From the NCBI RefSeq assembly GCF_003938605.1, contig NZ_RHWX01000015.1:34087-98086 (forward strand): DNA of 64,000 nucleotides, read 5' to 3'. This document shows, piece after piece, positions 26,114-35,685 of this stretch; position 1 is the stretch's first letter, and every line of letters begins with the position of its first letter. A program made the translations under genes and the position numbers. The stretch comes from Brevundimonas sp. 357. GTDB lineage: Bacteria; Pseudomonadota; Alphaproteobacteria; Caulobacterales; Caulobacteraceae. The notes below the pieces were generated by a model that saw only the letters and a list, made by a program, of their open reading frames with translations, was not told where the DNA came from and ran no database searches.

Positions 26114-27835
26114 ATGGCCGGACCGGTTCACTACGAAATCTATATGCGTCGGACGGCGCCTGCTGACTGGTCCCTGCACCAGGCGACGGAGGACCGCAGA
26201 CAGGCCGTGGACACGGCCGAGGAGCTGTTGCGCGACCGCGAGGCCGTGGCCGTTCGAGTCACCAAGGAGACGCTGAACCCCGAGACGATGGAATTCGCCA
26301 GCGTCGTCATCCTGACGCGCGGCGCGCCCGAGCTGACGCGCAAGCGCGCCCCCGCGGCGGACCCGCGCGGCCCGGTCTGCCGGGGCGTCGGCGACCTGTA
26401 CGCCCCCCATGCGCGCGAGATGATCGGTCGGGTGCTGGAGGATTGGCTGCATCGCCAGGGCGCGACAGCCTTCGAACTGTTGCACCGTCCTGACCTGGCC
26501 GAAAGGCTGGAAGCCTCCGGCGTCGAGCTTCAGCACGCCATCCAGAAGATCGCCGTGCCTGAGGCGCAGGGGGCGGCGAAGTCGGTGCACGAATTGATGC
26601 GCCATTATCAGCGCCTGGCCGAGCAGGCGATCGAGCGTCTGCTGGTCGCCGGGCGCAAGAAACAGTTGCCCAGTTTCGACGATCGCCCGGTCTCGACGAC
26701 GGCTCTGGCGCTTCAGGGCGCGCCGGATCGCGCCTTCGTCATGGGCGGGGCCGTGGCGAGCGCTCTGTGCGGCCTGCCGGGGGCGCGGGCGCGTGTGGAG
26801 CGTTTGATGGACATTTGCGACCAGGCCCCGGTCGAGGGCGCGCCGCGCGCCCTGGTCTTCGTGCCGGTGGAGCAGATTCTCTGTGAACTGATGGGATCGC
26901 GCTCCGGTCTGGCTCAGGTGCTGGGGCCTGGCCTCGATCAAGGCGCCAGTCTGGCGGCCGTGGTTCGGATGGCCGCCCCGCGCGAGGTGGACGCCGTTCT
27001 GGCTCAGGACGCGCGCCTCAATCTGCTGGCTCCGCCGATCGAGGGGCCGGTGCGGCGTCTGGGCGAGCGGTTGGCGGCGGGCGAGTTTCCCCTGCTGGCG
27101 GCTTCCCTAGCCCGCATGGTGCTGCGCGAGTTGATGAGCCAGCGTCGTCTGCGGCCTGGGGATGCGGTCGGCGAGATTGAGATTTTGCGCGTCCTGGCCA
27201 TGGCGTTGACGGCGACGGCCGGACGTCTGCTGACTCTCGAAGAGGTGCAGACCGCCTTCATCGAACGATCCAAGGGGCTGGTCGCAGCCGACTTCGTCGC
27301 AGCCTATGTCAAAGACTGCACGACCGTTCTGGCCGAGGCCGAACGGCTGACGCGCCTGTGCGAGAACGTTACGGGCGGGGCCAACAAGCGGGCGGCGGCG
27401 CGCTGGCTGGACGCCTGCGTCGCCTCTCTGCGCTTCGAGACCGAGCTCCGGGCGCGGACGCCTGGCGCGATCCCGCCGGGACAGCGGCTGATGGCCCTGG
27501 GCGAATTGCAACGCGCGGTGCGCAAGGCGGGGTTGTCGGAGCGCGAGACTCAGACGGTTGTGGACGCCCTGGGCGCCGTCGGCGGATCAATCGAGGTTGA
27601 CGCTCGACTGACCGCTCAATTGGCCCGTGCGCCTGCGCCGGTCGCGCAGAAGCTGGCCGCGCTGTTGCGGCTGGCGGCCGCCGAGACAGGGCCGACCGGC
27701 CCCGTCGCTGAACGCGCCCGCGCCGAAGCGGTGCGGTTGATGCGCGCGCCGGACACCCGCGCCGCCCTGGGGGCCGAGCCGCAGGCGGTGCTGACCCTGC
27801 GGCCCCTGATGCAGGCGGTCGGCCTGGCGGCCTGA
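26114..27835 (+). CDS. Unrecognised 573-residue helical protein
   Basis: I do not recognise a family. The N-terminal 70 residues look like a compact alpha/beta domain (GPVHYEIYMRRTAPADW, then VAVRVTKETLNPETMEF). The remainder is predicted mostly helical and alanine/leucine/arginine-rich, without membrane segments or a signal peptide, so it is probably cytosolic. There is no Walker motif or evident catalytic triad. The ATG at 26114 is chosen; GTG at 26102 or 26096 could also serve. Codon use and GC match the neighbours, so recent transfer is unlikely. It is divergent from chvI and convergent with the zinc-ribbon gene. Confidence 0.75.
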   Translation: MAGPVHYEIYMRRTAPADWSLHQATEDRRQAVDTAEELLRDREAVAVRVTKETLNPETMEFASVVILTRGAPELTRKRAPAADPRGPVCRGVGDLYAPHAREMIGRVLEDWLHRQGATAFELLHRPDLAERLEASGVELQHAIQKIAVPEAQGAAKSVHELMRHYQRLAEQAIERLLVAGRKKQLPSFDDRPVSTTALALQGAPDRAFVMGGAVASALCGLPGARARVERLMDICDQAPVEGAPRALVFVPVEQILCELMGSRSGLAQVLGPGLDQGASLAAVVRMAAPREVDAVLAQDARLNLLAPPIEGPVRRLGERLAAGEFPLLAASLARMVLRELMSQRRLRPGDAVGEIEILRVLAMALTATAGRLLTLEEVQTAFIERSKGLVAADFVAAYVKDCTTVLAEAERLTRLCENVTGGANKRAAARWLDACVASLRFETELRARTPGAIPPGQRLMALGELQRAVRKAGLSERETQTVVDALGAVGGSIEVDARLTAQLARAPAPVAQKLAALLRLAAAETGPTGPVAERARAEAVRLMRAPDTRAALGAEPQAVLTLRPLMQAVGLAA

Positions 27836-27848
27836 CTGCCCTTCGGCG

Positions 27849-28199
27849 TCAGTCGAAGATGTCGAAGATGTCCAACCGCTTCTTCTTCTTGCGGTAGTGG
27901 TAGTCGTCGTCCCGGCGACGGTCGTGGTCATAGCGGTCGTCACGATGACGCGGCGGCTCGCGATAGGTCGGCTGGCTTCCCCAGGGTTGCTGAGGCTGAG
28001 CGGGGGTTGGTTGCGGGGGCGGGGCGTAGGCGGCGGGCGCGGCGGCGCGCCCTTCGTCGGTCGCCGATTCCATCAGTTTTTCCAGCTCGCCGCGATCCAG
28101 CCAGACCCCGCGGCAGGTCGGGCACATGTCGAACTGGACGCCGTGGCGGTCCAGCGTCTGCATGGGCGCATTGTCGTTCGGGCACATCAGCAGGGGCAT
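27849..28199 (-). CDS. Zinc-ribbon protein (zf-TFIIB type)
   Basis: 116 residues. The N-terminal zinc ribbon has two cysteine pairs (CPNDNAPM with an upstream MPLLMC start, and CPTCRGVWLDRGELEKL), matching the zf-TFIIB fold. Then comes a proline/glutamine linker and a charged tail rich in Asp, Arg and Tyr ending KKKKRLDIFDIFD. The ATG at 28197-28199 has GAGG upstream. The function is unknown; a nucleic-acid or protein-binding role is only a guess. Confidence 0.75.
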   Translation of the reverse strand: MPLLMCPNDNAPMQTLDRHGVQFDMCPTCRGVWLDRGELEKLMESATDEGRAAAPAAYAPPPQPTPAQPQQPWGSQPTYREPPRHRDDRYDHDRRRDDDYHYRKKKKRLDIFDIFD

Positions 28200-28345
28200 G
28201 ACATCCTCTTTCGTCGTTGAATGCGGTCCGACATCACGCCGCCGAAGCGCCGCCAGAGGGGCCCGTCCCGCTACCGCAAAAGAGGTAGGGAGCGCCCGCC
28301 CGCGCGACAACGCGCCGCGTCGCCGCAGGCTCTGTTTTCATGCGG

Positions 28346-29569
28346 TCAGCAGTGCTGGCCCGCCGCCCAGCCCGACGACCAGGCCCACTGGAAATTGTAG
28401 CCGCCCAGCCAGCCGGTCACGTCCGCGACCTCGCCGATGAAGAACAGGCCGGGGACCGCCTTGGCCTCCATTGTCTGTTGATCGAGGGCGGCGGTGTCGA
28501 CCCCGCCCAGCGTCACCTCGGCGGTGCGATAGCCTTCCGATCCGACCGGCTTGACCGTCCAGGCTTTGATCCCCTCGGCCAGGGCGCGCAGCTTCTTGTC
28601 GCCGACCTCGGCCAGCTTGCCCGACAGGTTTTCGCGCGCGCACAGGGCCTCGGCCAGACGGCGCGGCACGACGTGGCCGACGGCCGTGTGGACGGCCTGC
28701 TTGCCGTTCTCGCTCTTGGCGGCCAGAATTTCAGACGCAGCGTCGCGGTCGGGGGCCAGATCAACGGTGATCGCCTCGCCCTCGCGCCAGTAGGAACTGA
28801 TCTGCAGGATCGACGGCCCCGACAGGCCGCGATGGGTGAACAGCAGGCCCTCGCGGAAGACGGTTTCCTTGGCCGGGCGGCCGGCGCTCGCATCCTTGGG
28901 CGCCTTGTGCCGCACCACGGCGTCGACCGACACGCCCGCCAGCGGCTTGAGCTGCTCCAGCAGCCCCGGCTCGAACGTCAGGGGAACGAGCGCAGGTCGG
29001 GTGTCGGTGACGCGCAGGCCGAAGCGTCGCGCGACCTCATAGCCCCAGCCGGTGGCCCCCATCTTGGGAATGGACTTGCCGCCGCTCGCCACGACCAGCG
29101 AGGCCGCCGTCACCCGCGATCCATCGTCCAGATCGACCTGAAACCGCTCGCCCGCGCGCTCCACCGCCTTGACGCCGAGGCCCAGCGACAGGCTGACGCC
29201 CGCCGCCTTCATCTCGTCCGTCAGCATGCGGATGATCTGCTTGGCGCTGTCGTCGCAGAACAACTGGCCCAGGGTTTTCTCGTGCCAGGCGATGCCGTGG
29301 CGATCGACCATCTTGATGAAGTCATGCTGGGTGAAGCGGCGCAGGGCCGACAGGGCGAAGCGCGGATTCTCGCCCAGAAAATTGGCGCCGCCGGTCCCCA
29401 GATTGGTGAAGTTGCAGCGCCCGCCGCCCGAGATGCGGATCTTCTCGCCGGGCGCGCGGGCATGGTCGATCACGCGCACGCGGCGGCCGCGCTTGCCCGC
29501 CTCGATGGCGCACATCATGCCGGCCGCGCCGGCGCCGACGATCAGGACGTCGATGTCTGAAGACTTCAT
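28346..29569 (-). CDS. NAD(P)/FAD-dependent oxidoreductase, HI0933/BaiN-type flavoprotein
   Basis: 407 residues. The FAD-binding Rossmann motif is VLIVGAGAAGMMCAIEAG at the N-terminus. The family signature GEKIRISGGGRCNFTN follows at about residue 50, with a C-terminal FAD contact in GEVADVTGWLGGYNFQWAW. This family of flavoproteins has few assigned reactions, and the substrate here is not known. The ATG at 29569 sits directly beside a GC-rich hairpin that could mask its ribosome site. Confidence 0.9.
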   Translation of the reverse strand: MKSSDIDVLIVGAGAAGMMCAIEAGKRGRRVRVIDHARAPGEKIRISGGGRCNFTNLGTGGANFLGENPRFALSALRRFTQHDFIKMVDRHGIAWHEKTLGQLFCDDSAKQIIRMLTDEMKAAGVSLSLGLGVKAVERAGERFQVDLDDGSRVTAASLVVASGGKSIPKMGATGWGYEVARRFGLRVTDTRPALVPLTFEPGLLEQLKPLAGVSVDAVVRHKAPKDASAGRPAKETVFREGLLFTHRGLSGPSILQISSYWREGEAITVDLAPDRDAASEILAAKSENGKQAVHTAVGHVVPRRLAEALCARENLSGKLAEVGDKKLRALAEGIKAWTVKPVGSEGYRTAEVTLGGVDTAALDQQTMEAKAVPGLFFIGEVADVTGWLGGYNFQWAWSSGWAAGQHC

Positions 29570-29570
29570 C

Positions 29571-29595
29571 GCCCCGCCCTAGCAGGCGGCGGGGC
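29571..29595 (-). promoter_or_regulatory. GC hairpin covering the ribosome-binding region of the flavoprotein gene
   Basis: GCCCCGCC pairs with GGCGGGGC across a nine-base loop. It lies one base upstream of the flavoprotein ATG and just after the GNAT stop. No T tract follows, so it may act on translation initiation or as a weak terminator of the upstream gene. Confidence 0.35.
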
Positions 29596-29608
29596 CTGAA
29601 GCGATGCC

Positions 29609-29917
29609 CTACAGGCCCAGCATGGCCCGATAGGTCGGATGCACCTGATCGGCGTATTCCGGGTGCTTCTTCAGATAGCCGGAGAAGAAGGGGCAGGTCG
29701 GCAGGATGACCAGACCTTTTTCCTTCAGGTCAGCCAGGACGTGCTTGGCCATCCGGCTGGCGATGCCGCGTCCTTCCAACGGGATCGGCACAATGGTCTC
29801 GGTGATCAGCCGCCCGCCCGCGACGGGGTTGTAGATGACCACGGCGGTCTCGCCGTCGACGTCCAGCTCGTAGCGTTTGGCCTCTTCATTGTCGCGGATT
29901 TCGGGATCCAGGCTCAT
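29609..29917 (-). CDS. Small GNAT-fold acetyltransferase (YjdJ/At1g77540 type)
   Basis: 102 residues, the minimal GNAT fold. VIYNPVAGGRLITETIVPIP is the central strand region, and PLEGRGIASRMAKHVL the acetyl-CoA pyrophosphate loop. ILPTCPFFSGYLKKHPEY is the signature of the group. The substrate is unknown. It ends 25 bp before the start of a hairpin and lies 26 bp downstream of polA on the same strand, so it may be transcribed with it. Confidence 0.85.
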   Translation of the reverse strand: MSLDPEIRDNEEAKRYELDVDGETAVVIYNPVAGGRLITETIVPIPLEGRGIASRMAKHVLADLKEKGLVILPTCPFFSGYLKKHPEYADQVHPTYRAMLGL

Positions 29918-29943
29918 GTCGTCGTCCTTGGTTGGAGATAGGG

Positions 29944-32838
29944 TTAGTGCGCGTCGTCCCAGTTGCCGGCGGCCTTGGCTTCGACGTCCAGCGGCACGCT
30001 CAGGGCCACAGCGGGCAGGGCGGCGCCTTCCATGATGCGGCGGATGACGGCGACGGCGCGCTCGGCCTCGGCCTCGGGGGCCTCGAACACCAGTTCGTCG
30101 TGGACCTGCAGCAGCATGCGGGTCTGAAGCCCGGCCTCGGCCAGGGCGCCCGGCATGCGGATCATGGCGCGGCGGATGATGTCGGCGGCGGCGCCCTGGA
30201 TCGGGGCGTTAATGGCCGCGCGCTCGCCGAACTGGCGCTCGGCGCCGGACTTGGAGTGGATGGCCGGGATGTGGATGCGCCGCCCGAAGACGGTGGTGAC
30301 GAAGCCCTGCTCCTTCACCAGCGCCTTCGTCTTGTCCATGTAGTCGCGGATGCCGGGGAAGCGTTCGAAATAGGTCTTGATATAGGCGCCGGCCTCGCCC
30401 TGTTCGATGCCCAGTTGGGCGGCCAGGCCGAAGGCGCTGATGCCGTAGATGATGCCGAAGTTGATAGCCTTGGCCCGGCGGCGCGTCTCGCTGGGCATGC
30501 CCTCGACCGGCACGCCGAACATTTCGGATGCGGTCGCCGCGTGGATGTCGAGGCCGCTCTTGAAGGCGCGCTTCAGCTCGGGGATGTCGCCGATGTGGGC
30601 CAGCAGGCGTAGCTCGATCTGGCTGTAGTCGGCGCTGATCAGCACATGGCCGGGCGAGGCGATGAAGGCCTGACGGATCTGGCGGCCCGTCTCGGTGCGG
30701 ATCGGGATGTTCTGCAGGTTGGGGTCGGATGAGGCCAGACGCCCCGTCGTCGCCGCCGCCAGCTGATAGGAGGTGTGGACCCGGTTCGTCTGCGGGTCCA
30801 TAGCCGCCACCAGGGCGTCGGTATAGGTGCCCTTCAGCTTGGACAGCTGGCGCCAGTCCAGGATGGTGCGGGGCAGGGGGTGATTCTGGGCCAGATCCTC
30901 CAGCACGCTGGCGTCGGTGCCCCACTGGCCGCTGGCGGTCTTCTTGCCGCCGGGCAGGTTCATCTCGCCGAACAGGATCTCGCCGATCTGGCGCGGACTG
31001 CCGACGTTGAACGGGCGGCCGGCCAGCTTGTGCGCCTCCTCCTCCAGCTCGGCCATGCGCTGGCCGAAGGTCGAGGACAAGGAGCGCAGACGGTCGGGAT
31101 CGACCCGCACTCCCGCCAATTCCATGTCGGCCAGAACGGCGGGCATGCCGCGTTCCAGCGTTTCATAGACGCTTGATAGTCCCTCGGCCGCCAGGCGCGG
31201 CTTCAGCAGGCGGTGCAGGCGCAGGGTCACGTCCGCGTCTTCGGCGGCGTAGCGGGTCGCCGTCGTCAGGTCGACGTGCTTGAAGCTTTTCTGGCTCTTG
31301 CCCGTGCCCGCCACGCTCTTGAAGGTCATCGGCTCGTGGCCGAGGTGAAGGCGCGACAGCTCGTCCATGCCGTGGCCGTGCATCCCGCCTTCCAGCACAT
31401 AGGAAATCAGCATGACGTCGTCGATCGGGGCGACGCGCACGCCGCGCCGCGCCATGACGGTCAGGTCGTATTTGATGTTCTGGCCGACCTTCAGCACCGA
31501 CGGGTCTTCCAGCAGGTCTTTCAGCCGGGCCAGGGCCGTCGGCTTGTCGATCTGTTGCAGGGGCGGGCGGGCGTCACCGCCGTCGCCGAAGTCCAGACCG
31601 CCGTCGCCGGTCGGCTCGTGCTCATGCGTCAGGGGAATGTAGCAGGCCTCGTTCGGCCCGACCGCCAGCGACACCCCGCACAGCCCGGCATGGGTCGAGG
31701 ACAGGGCGTCCGTCTCGGTGTCGAAGCCGACCACGCCCGCCGCTCGGGCCCGCGCGATCCAGCGGTCGATATCTTCCAGCGTCTGCACGCACTCATAGCG
31801 GTCGTGGTCGATGGCGTGGGTCTCGGCCGGGGCGGCGAGCTCGGTCTGGCCATAGCGCGGGGTGGCGACAGGCGCACTGAGCGGGCGGGTGAAGGCCGAG
31901 CCTTCCTTCTGCGGCGCCTTGCCGTCGCCGACGCGCCGGGCCAGCGAGCGGAACTCCATCGTCTCCAGGAAGGCCGACAGGGCCTCCGGGTCCGGGTCGC
32001 GGATGATGAAGTCGTCGATCGGCTCGGGGATCGGCGCGTCGCAGGTCAGCTTCACCAGTTCGCGCGACAGGCGGATCTGATCGGCGAAGTTGATCAGGGT
32101 CTCGCGGCGCTTGGGCTGTTTGATCTCGCCCGCGCGGGCCAGAAGCGTGTCCAGATCGCCGTATTCATGGATCAGCTGGGCCGCCGTCTTGGGGCCGATG
32201 CCGGGGGCGCCGGGGACGTTGTCGACGCTGTCGCCGATCAGGGCCTGAACCTCGACCACCTTGTCCGGCGTGACGCCGAATTTCTCGAACACGGCCTCTT
32301 CTTCCAGGCGCCGGTCCTTCATGGGATCATACATGACCACGCCGTCGCCGATCAGCTGCATCAGATCCTTGTCGGAGCTGACGATCACGGCCTCGCCGCC
32401 CGCGTCGCGCGCCTGACAGGCATAGGTGGCGATCAGGTCGTCGGCTTCATACCCGGCCATCTCGACGCAGTGGACGCCGAAGGCCTTGGTCGCCTCGCGC
32501 ACCAGGGGGAACTGCGGCACCAGATCCTCGGGCGCCGGGGGGCGGTGGGCCTTGTACTGGTCGTAGAGATCGTTGCGGAAGGTCTTCTCCGAATGGTCGA
32601 AGACGGCGACCAGGTGCGTCGGCCCGTCCTCGCCCTTCATGTCCTTCAGCAGCTTCCACAGCATGTTGCAGTAGCCCTGCACCGCCCCCACGGGCAGGCC
32701 GTCCGACTTGCGGGTCAGCGGCGGCAGGGCGTGATAGGCGCGGAAGATGTAGGCCGAGGCGTCGATCAACCACAGCCTGAGCGGCGGCCCGTCTTGCGTG
32801 AGGGGGCGGGCGGGGATTTCGGCGGGCGCGTCGGTCAT
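29944..32838 (-). CDS. polA: DNA polymerase I
   Basis: 964 residues with all three domains. The 5' nuclease is about residues 20-310 (YEADDLIATYA, DNVPGAPGIGPKTA). The 3'-5' proofreading exonuclease begins near 345 with intact acidic residues D373 and E375 in FDTETD. The polymerase domain begins near 590 and includes RRRAKAINFGIIYGIS and LQVHDELVFEAPE. It fills gaps and removes RNA primers. The ATG at 32838 begins MTDAPAEIPARP. Confidence 0.96.
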   Translation of the reverse strand: MTDAPAEIPARPLTQDGPPLRLWLIDASAYIFRAYHALPPLTRKSDGLPVGAVQGYCNMLWKLLKDMKGEDGPTHLVAVFDHSEKTFRNDLYDQYKAHRPPAPEDLVPQFPLVREATKAFGVHCVEMAGYEADDLIATYACQARDAGGEAVIVSSDKDLMQLIGDGVVMYDPMKDRRLEEEAVFEKFGVTPDKVVEVQALIGDSVDNVPGAPGIGPKTAAQLIHEYGDLDTLLARAGEIKQPKRRETLINFADQIRLSRELVKLTCDAPIPEPIDDFIIRDPDPEALSAFLETMEFRSLARRVGDGKAPQKEGSAFTRPLSAPVATPRYGQTELAAPAETHAIDHDRYECVQTLEDIDRWIARARAAGVVGFDTETDALSSTHAGLCGVSLAVGPNEACYIPLTHEHEPTGDGGLDFGDGGDARPPLQQIDKPTALARLKDLLEDPSVLKVGQNIKYDLTVMARRGVRVAPIDDVMLISYVLEGGMHGHGMDELSRLHLGHEPMTFKSVAGTGKSQKSFKHVDLTTATRYAAEDADVTLRLHRLLKPRLAAEGLSSVYETLERGMPAVLADMELAGVRVDPDRLRSLSSTFGQRMAELEEEAHKLAGRPFNVGSPRQIGEILFGEMNLPGGKKTASGQWGTDASVLEDLAQNHPLPRTILDWRQLSKLKGTYTDALVAAMDPQTNRVHTSYQLAAATTGRLASSDPNLQNIPIRTETGRQIRQAFIASPGHVLISADYSQIELRLLAHIGDIPELKRAFKSGLDIHAATASEMFGVPVEGMPSETRRRAKAINFGIIYGISAFGLAAQLGIEQGEAGAYIKTYFERFPGIRDYMDKTKALVKEQGFVTTVFGRRIHIPAIHSKSGAERQFGERAAINAPIQGAAADIIRRAMIRMPGALAEAGLQTRMLLQVHDELVFEAPEAEAERAVAVIRRIMEGAALPAVALSVPLDVEAKAAGNWDDAH

Positions 32839-32922
32839 GGCGCGAACATAGGGGGCCGAAGGCGCGGCGTCATCCGCGCTTCGCTTTCCTTCCCATGCAA
32901 TGGCGAGAAGACGACGTAGCAG

Positions 32923-33081
32923 CCCTCAATCGCCGTCATCCTCGGACTTGATCCGAGGGTCGAGCCCTCGGCTCCGCTCAGGAAAGGCGGTGGCTCGCAG
33001 TAGGTGGCGCATCCTGTATCGAGCGCGCAGTCACCCTTGATCCTCGGATCAAGTCCGAGGATGACGGCAGGAAATTGAGGG
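32923..33081. repeat. Long inverted-repeat element (copy 1)
   Basis: The left arm (32923-32958) and right arm (33042-33081) are inverted copies: CCCTCAAT then GTCATCCTCGGACTTGATCC on one side, its complement on the other. Each arm also contains a perfect inner palindrome, CCTCGGA-CTTGA-TCCGAGG. It fills the 258-bp gap between polA and obg, where I see no gene. A related element lies at 46396-46497, so this is a dispersed family. Confidence 0.8.
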
Positions 33082-33096
33082 AACGGTCGGCCTCTC

Positions 33097-34182
<1,086 letters not shown>

Positions 34183-34211
34183 TTACAGGCGGGCGAATTG
34201 CGGGCTGTGAT

Positions 34212-35342
34212 TCAGCCCCTCGCTCCGCCGGCGGCCCAGACGCCGAACGGGTCGCGCCATTCCAGGCCCAGGGCCTCGGCGACGGCGGGGTGGGTGATCT
34301 CGCCCTTCAGCACGTTCAGCCCCTTGGCCAGGTGAGGATCGGCGCGCAAAGCCTCCAGCCCCCGGTCGGCCAGGGCGAGACCGAAGGGCAGGGTGGCGTT
34401 GTTCAGGGCCTCGGAACTGGTGCGCGGCGCCGCGCCGGGCATGTTGCCGACGCAGTAATGGACCACTCCGTCGACGACATAGGTCGGGTCTTCGTGCGTT
34501 GTCGCATGCGAGGTTTCGAAACAGCCGCCCTGGTCGATGGCCACGTCGATCAGGACACTGCCGGGCTTCATCGTCTTCAACTGGTCGCGCCGCACCAGGG
34601 TCGGAGCTTCGGCGCCGGGGACCAGGACCGCCCCGATCACGACGTCGGCCTTTACCAGTTCCTCTTCGATGGCGTGCAGCGAGGAATAGCGTGTGATGAC
34701 GCGCCCGCCGGTCAGTTCGTCGATCTGGCGCATGCGGGGAATGGATCGTTCCAGGACCACCACCTCGGCGCCCAGGCCCATGGCCATGCGCGCGGCGTTC
34801 AGTCCCACGACCCCGCCGCCCAGCACCAGCACCCTGGCCGGCGCGACGCCCGGCACGCCGCAGAACAGCAGCCCCATACCGCCGTTGTGCTTCAGCAGGG
34901 TCTCGGCGGCGGAAAAGACGGCGATGCGGCCCGCCACCTCGGACATGGGCGCCAGCAGCGGCAGTCCCCCGTTGCGATCGGTCACCGTCTCATAGGCCAC
35001 GCCCGCGCATTTCGACGCCAGCAGCGCCTTGGTCTGTTCCGGGTCGGGCGCCAGATGCAGATAGGTGAACAGGATGTGCCGCTCGGTCAGACGGCCCCAC
35101 TCGGACGGTTGGGGTTCCTTCACCTTCACGATCATCTCGCTGTCGGCGAAGACGGCGTCGGCGTCGGCGACGATCAGGGCGCCCGCCTTCACATAATCGG
35201 CGTCCGGGAAGCCGGCGGCGACGCCTGCGCCGGTTTCGATGCGGACTTCGTGGCCGCGGGCGACATACTCGCGCACCGCCGTCGGCGTCAGGCCGACCCG
35301 GTGTTCGTTGGTCTTGACTTCTCTAGGGGTGCCGACGCGCAT
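34212..35342 (-). CDS. ald: Alanine dehydrogenase
   Basis: 376 residues. It catalyses reversible NAD-dependent deamination of L-alanine to pyruvate. It opens MRVGTPREVKTNEHRVGLTP; the substrate-binding lysine lies in MIVKVKEPQPSEW and the histidine in RHILFTYLHLAPD. The NAD Rossmann motif is VLVLGGGVVGLNAARMAMG, and the active-site segment DVAIDQGGCFETSHATTH is intact. It could be co-transcribed with obg, 59 bp downstream, but no promoter was identified. Confidence 0.95.
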   Translation of the reverse strand: MRVGTPREVKTNEHRVGLTPTAVREYVARGHEVRIETGAGVAAGFPDADYVKAGALIVADADAVFADSEMIVKVKEPQPSEWGRLTERHILFTYLHLAPDPEQTKALLASKCAGVAYETVTDRNGGLPLLAPMSEVAGRIAVFSAAETLLKHNGGMGLLFCGVPGVAPARVLVLGGGVVGLNAARMAMGLGAEVVVLERSIPRMRQIDELTGGRVITRYSSLHAIEEELVKADVVIGAVLVPGAEAPTLVRRDQLKTMKPGSVLIDVAIDQGGCFETSHATTHEDPTYVVDGVVHYCVGNMPGAAPRTSSEALNNATLPFGLALADRGLEALRADPHLAKGLNVLKGEITHPAVAEALGLEWRDPFGVWAAGGARG

Positions 35343-35422
35343 TTTTCTTCCGATAGCGGAGACAGGGTCAGAGATCGGTGACGCTAATCAAGCCGAACCG
35401 CTCTCGCCAGCGAAAAATAAAA

Positions 35423-35448
35423 CCCCGCAGACGCGGGTGTCTGCGGGG
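35423..35448 (-). terminator. Rho-independent terminator of the entericidin-like gene
   Basis: CCCCGCAGAC pairs with GTCTGCGGGG around a six-base loop. On the minus strand the stem is followed directly by TTTTATTTTT. It lies 32 bases after the stop of the lipoprotein gene. Confidence 0.85.
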
Positions 35449-35479
35449 TGTCGTCAACCTTCGCCCGGCGGCGAAGAGC

Positions 35480-35617
35480 CTAGTTCTTGGCGTCGCGGGC
35501 GGCGCCTTCGACGGCCTGGCCGGCGGCCTGGGTGTCACGGCCGACGCCTTGAATAGTATTGCAGGCGGCGGTCGTCAGGGCTGCGGCGGCGACGGCCAGA
35601 ATGATGAGTTTGCGCAT
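35480..35617 (-). CDS. Entericidin-like lipoprotein
   Basis: 45-residue precursor beginning MRKLIILAVAAAALTTAAC, a lipoprotein signal with the lipid-accepting cysteine at residue 19. The mature part NTIQGVGRDTQAAGQAVEG matches the small entericidin A/B family of cell-envelope lipoproteins. GGAG lies upstream of the ATG at 35617. An EcfG-type promoter begins 44 bases upstream within the phyK 3' end, and a strong terminator follows, so it is probably a monocistronic stress-induced gene. Confidence 0.85.
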   Translation of the reverse strand: MRKLIILAVAAAALTTAACNTIQGVGRDTQAAGQAVEGAARDAKN

Positions 35618-35660
35618 GGGAGACTCCTGTTGGCTCGGGCTCCGTGCCCGTCCCATGCAC

Positions 35661-35685
35661 AACGTTACGCTTGGGGCGAGGTTCC
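35661..35685 (-). promoter_or_regulatory. EcfG promoter of the entericidin-like gene
   Basis: The minus strand carries GGAAC (35685-35681), a 16-base spacer and CGTT (35664-35661), identical in layout to the nepR and phyR promoters. It overlaps the last codons of phyK and leaves a short 5' leader before the lipoprotein ATG. Confidence 0.8.
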
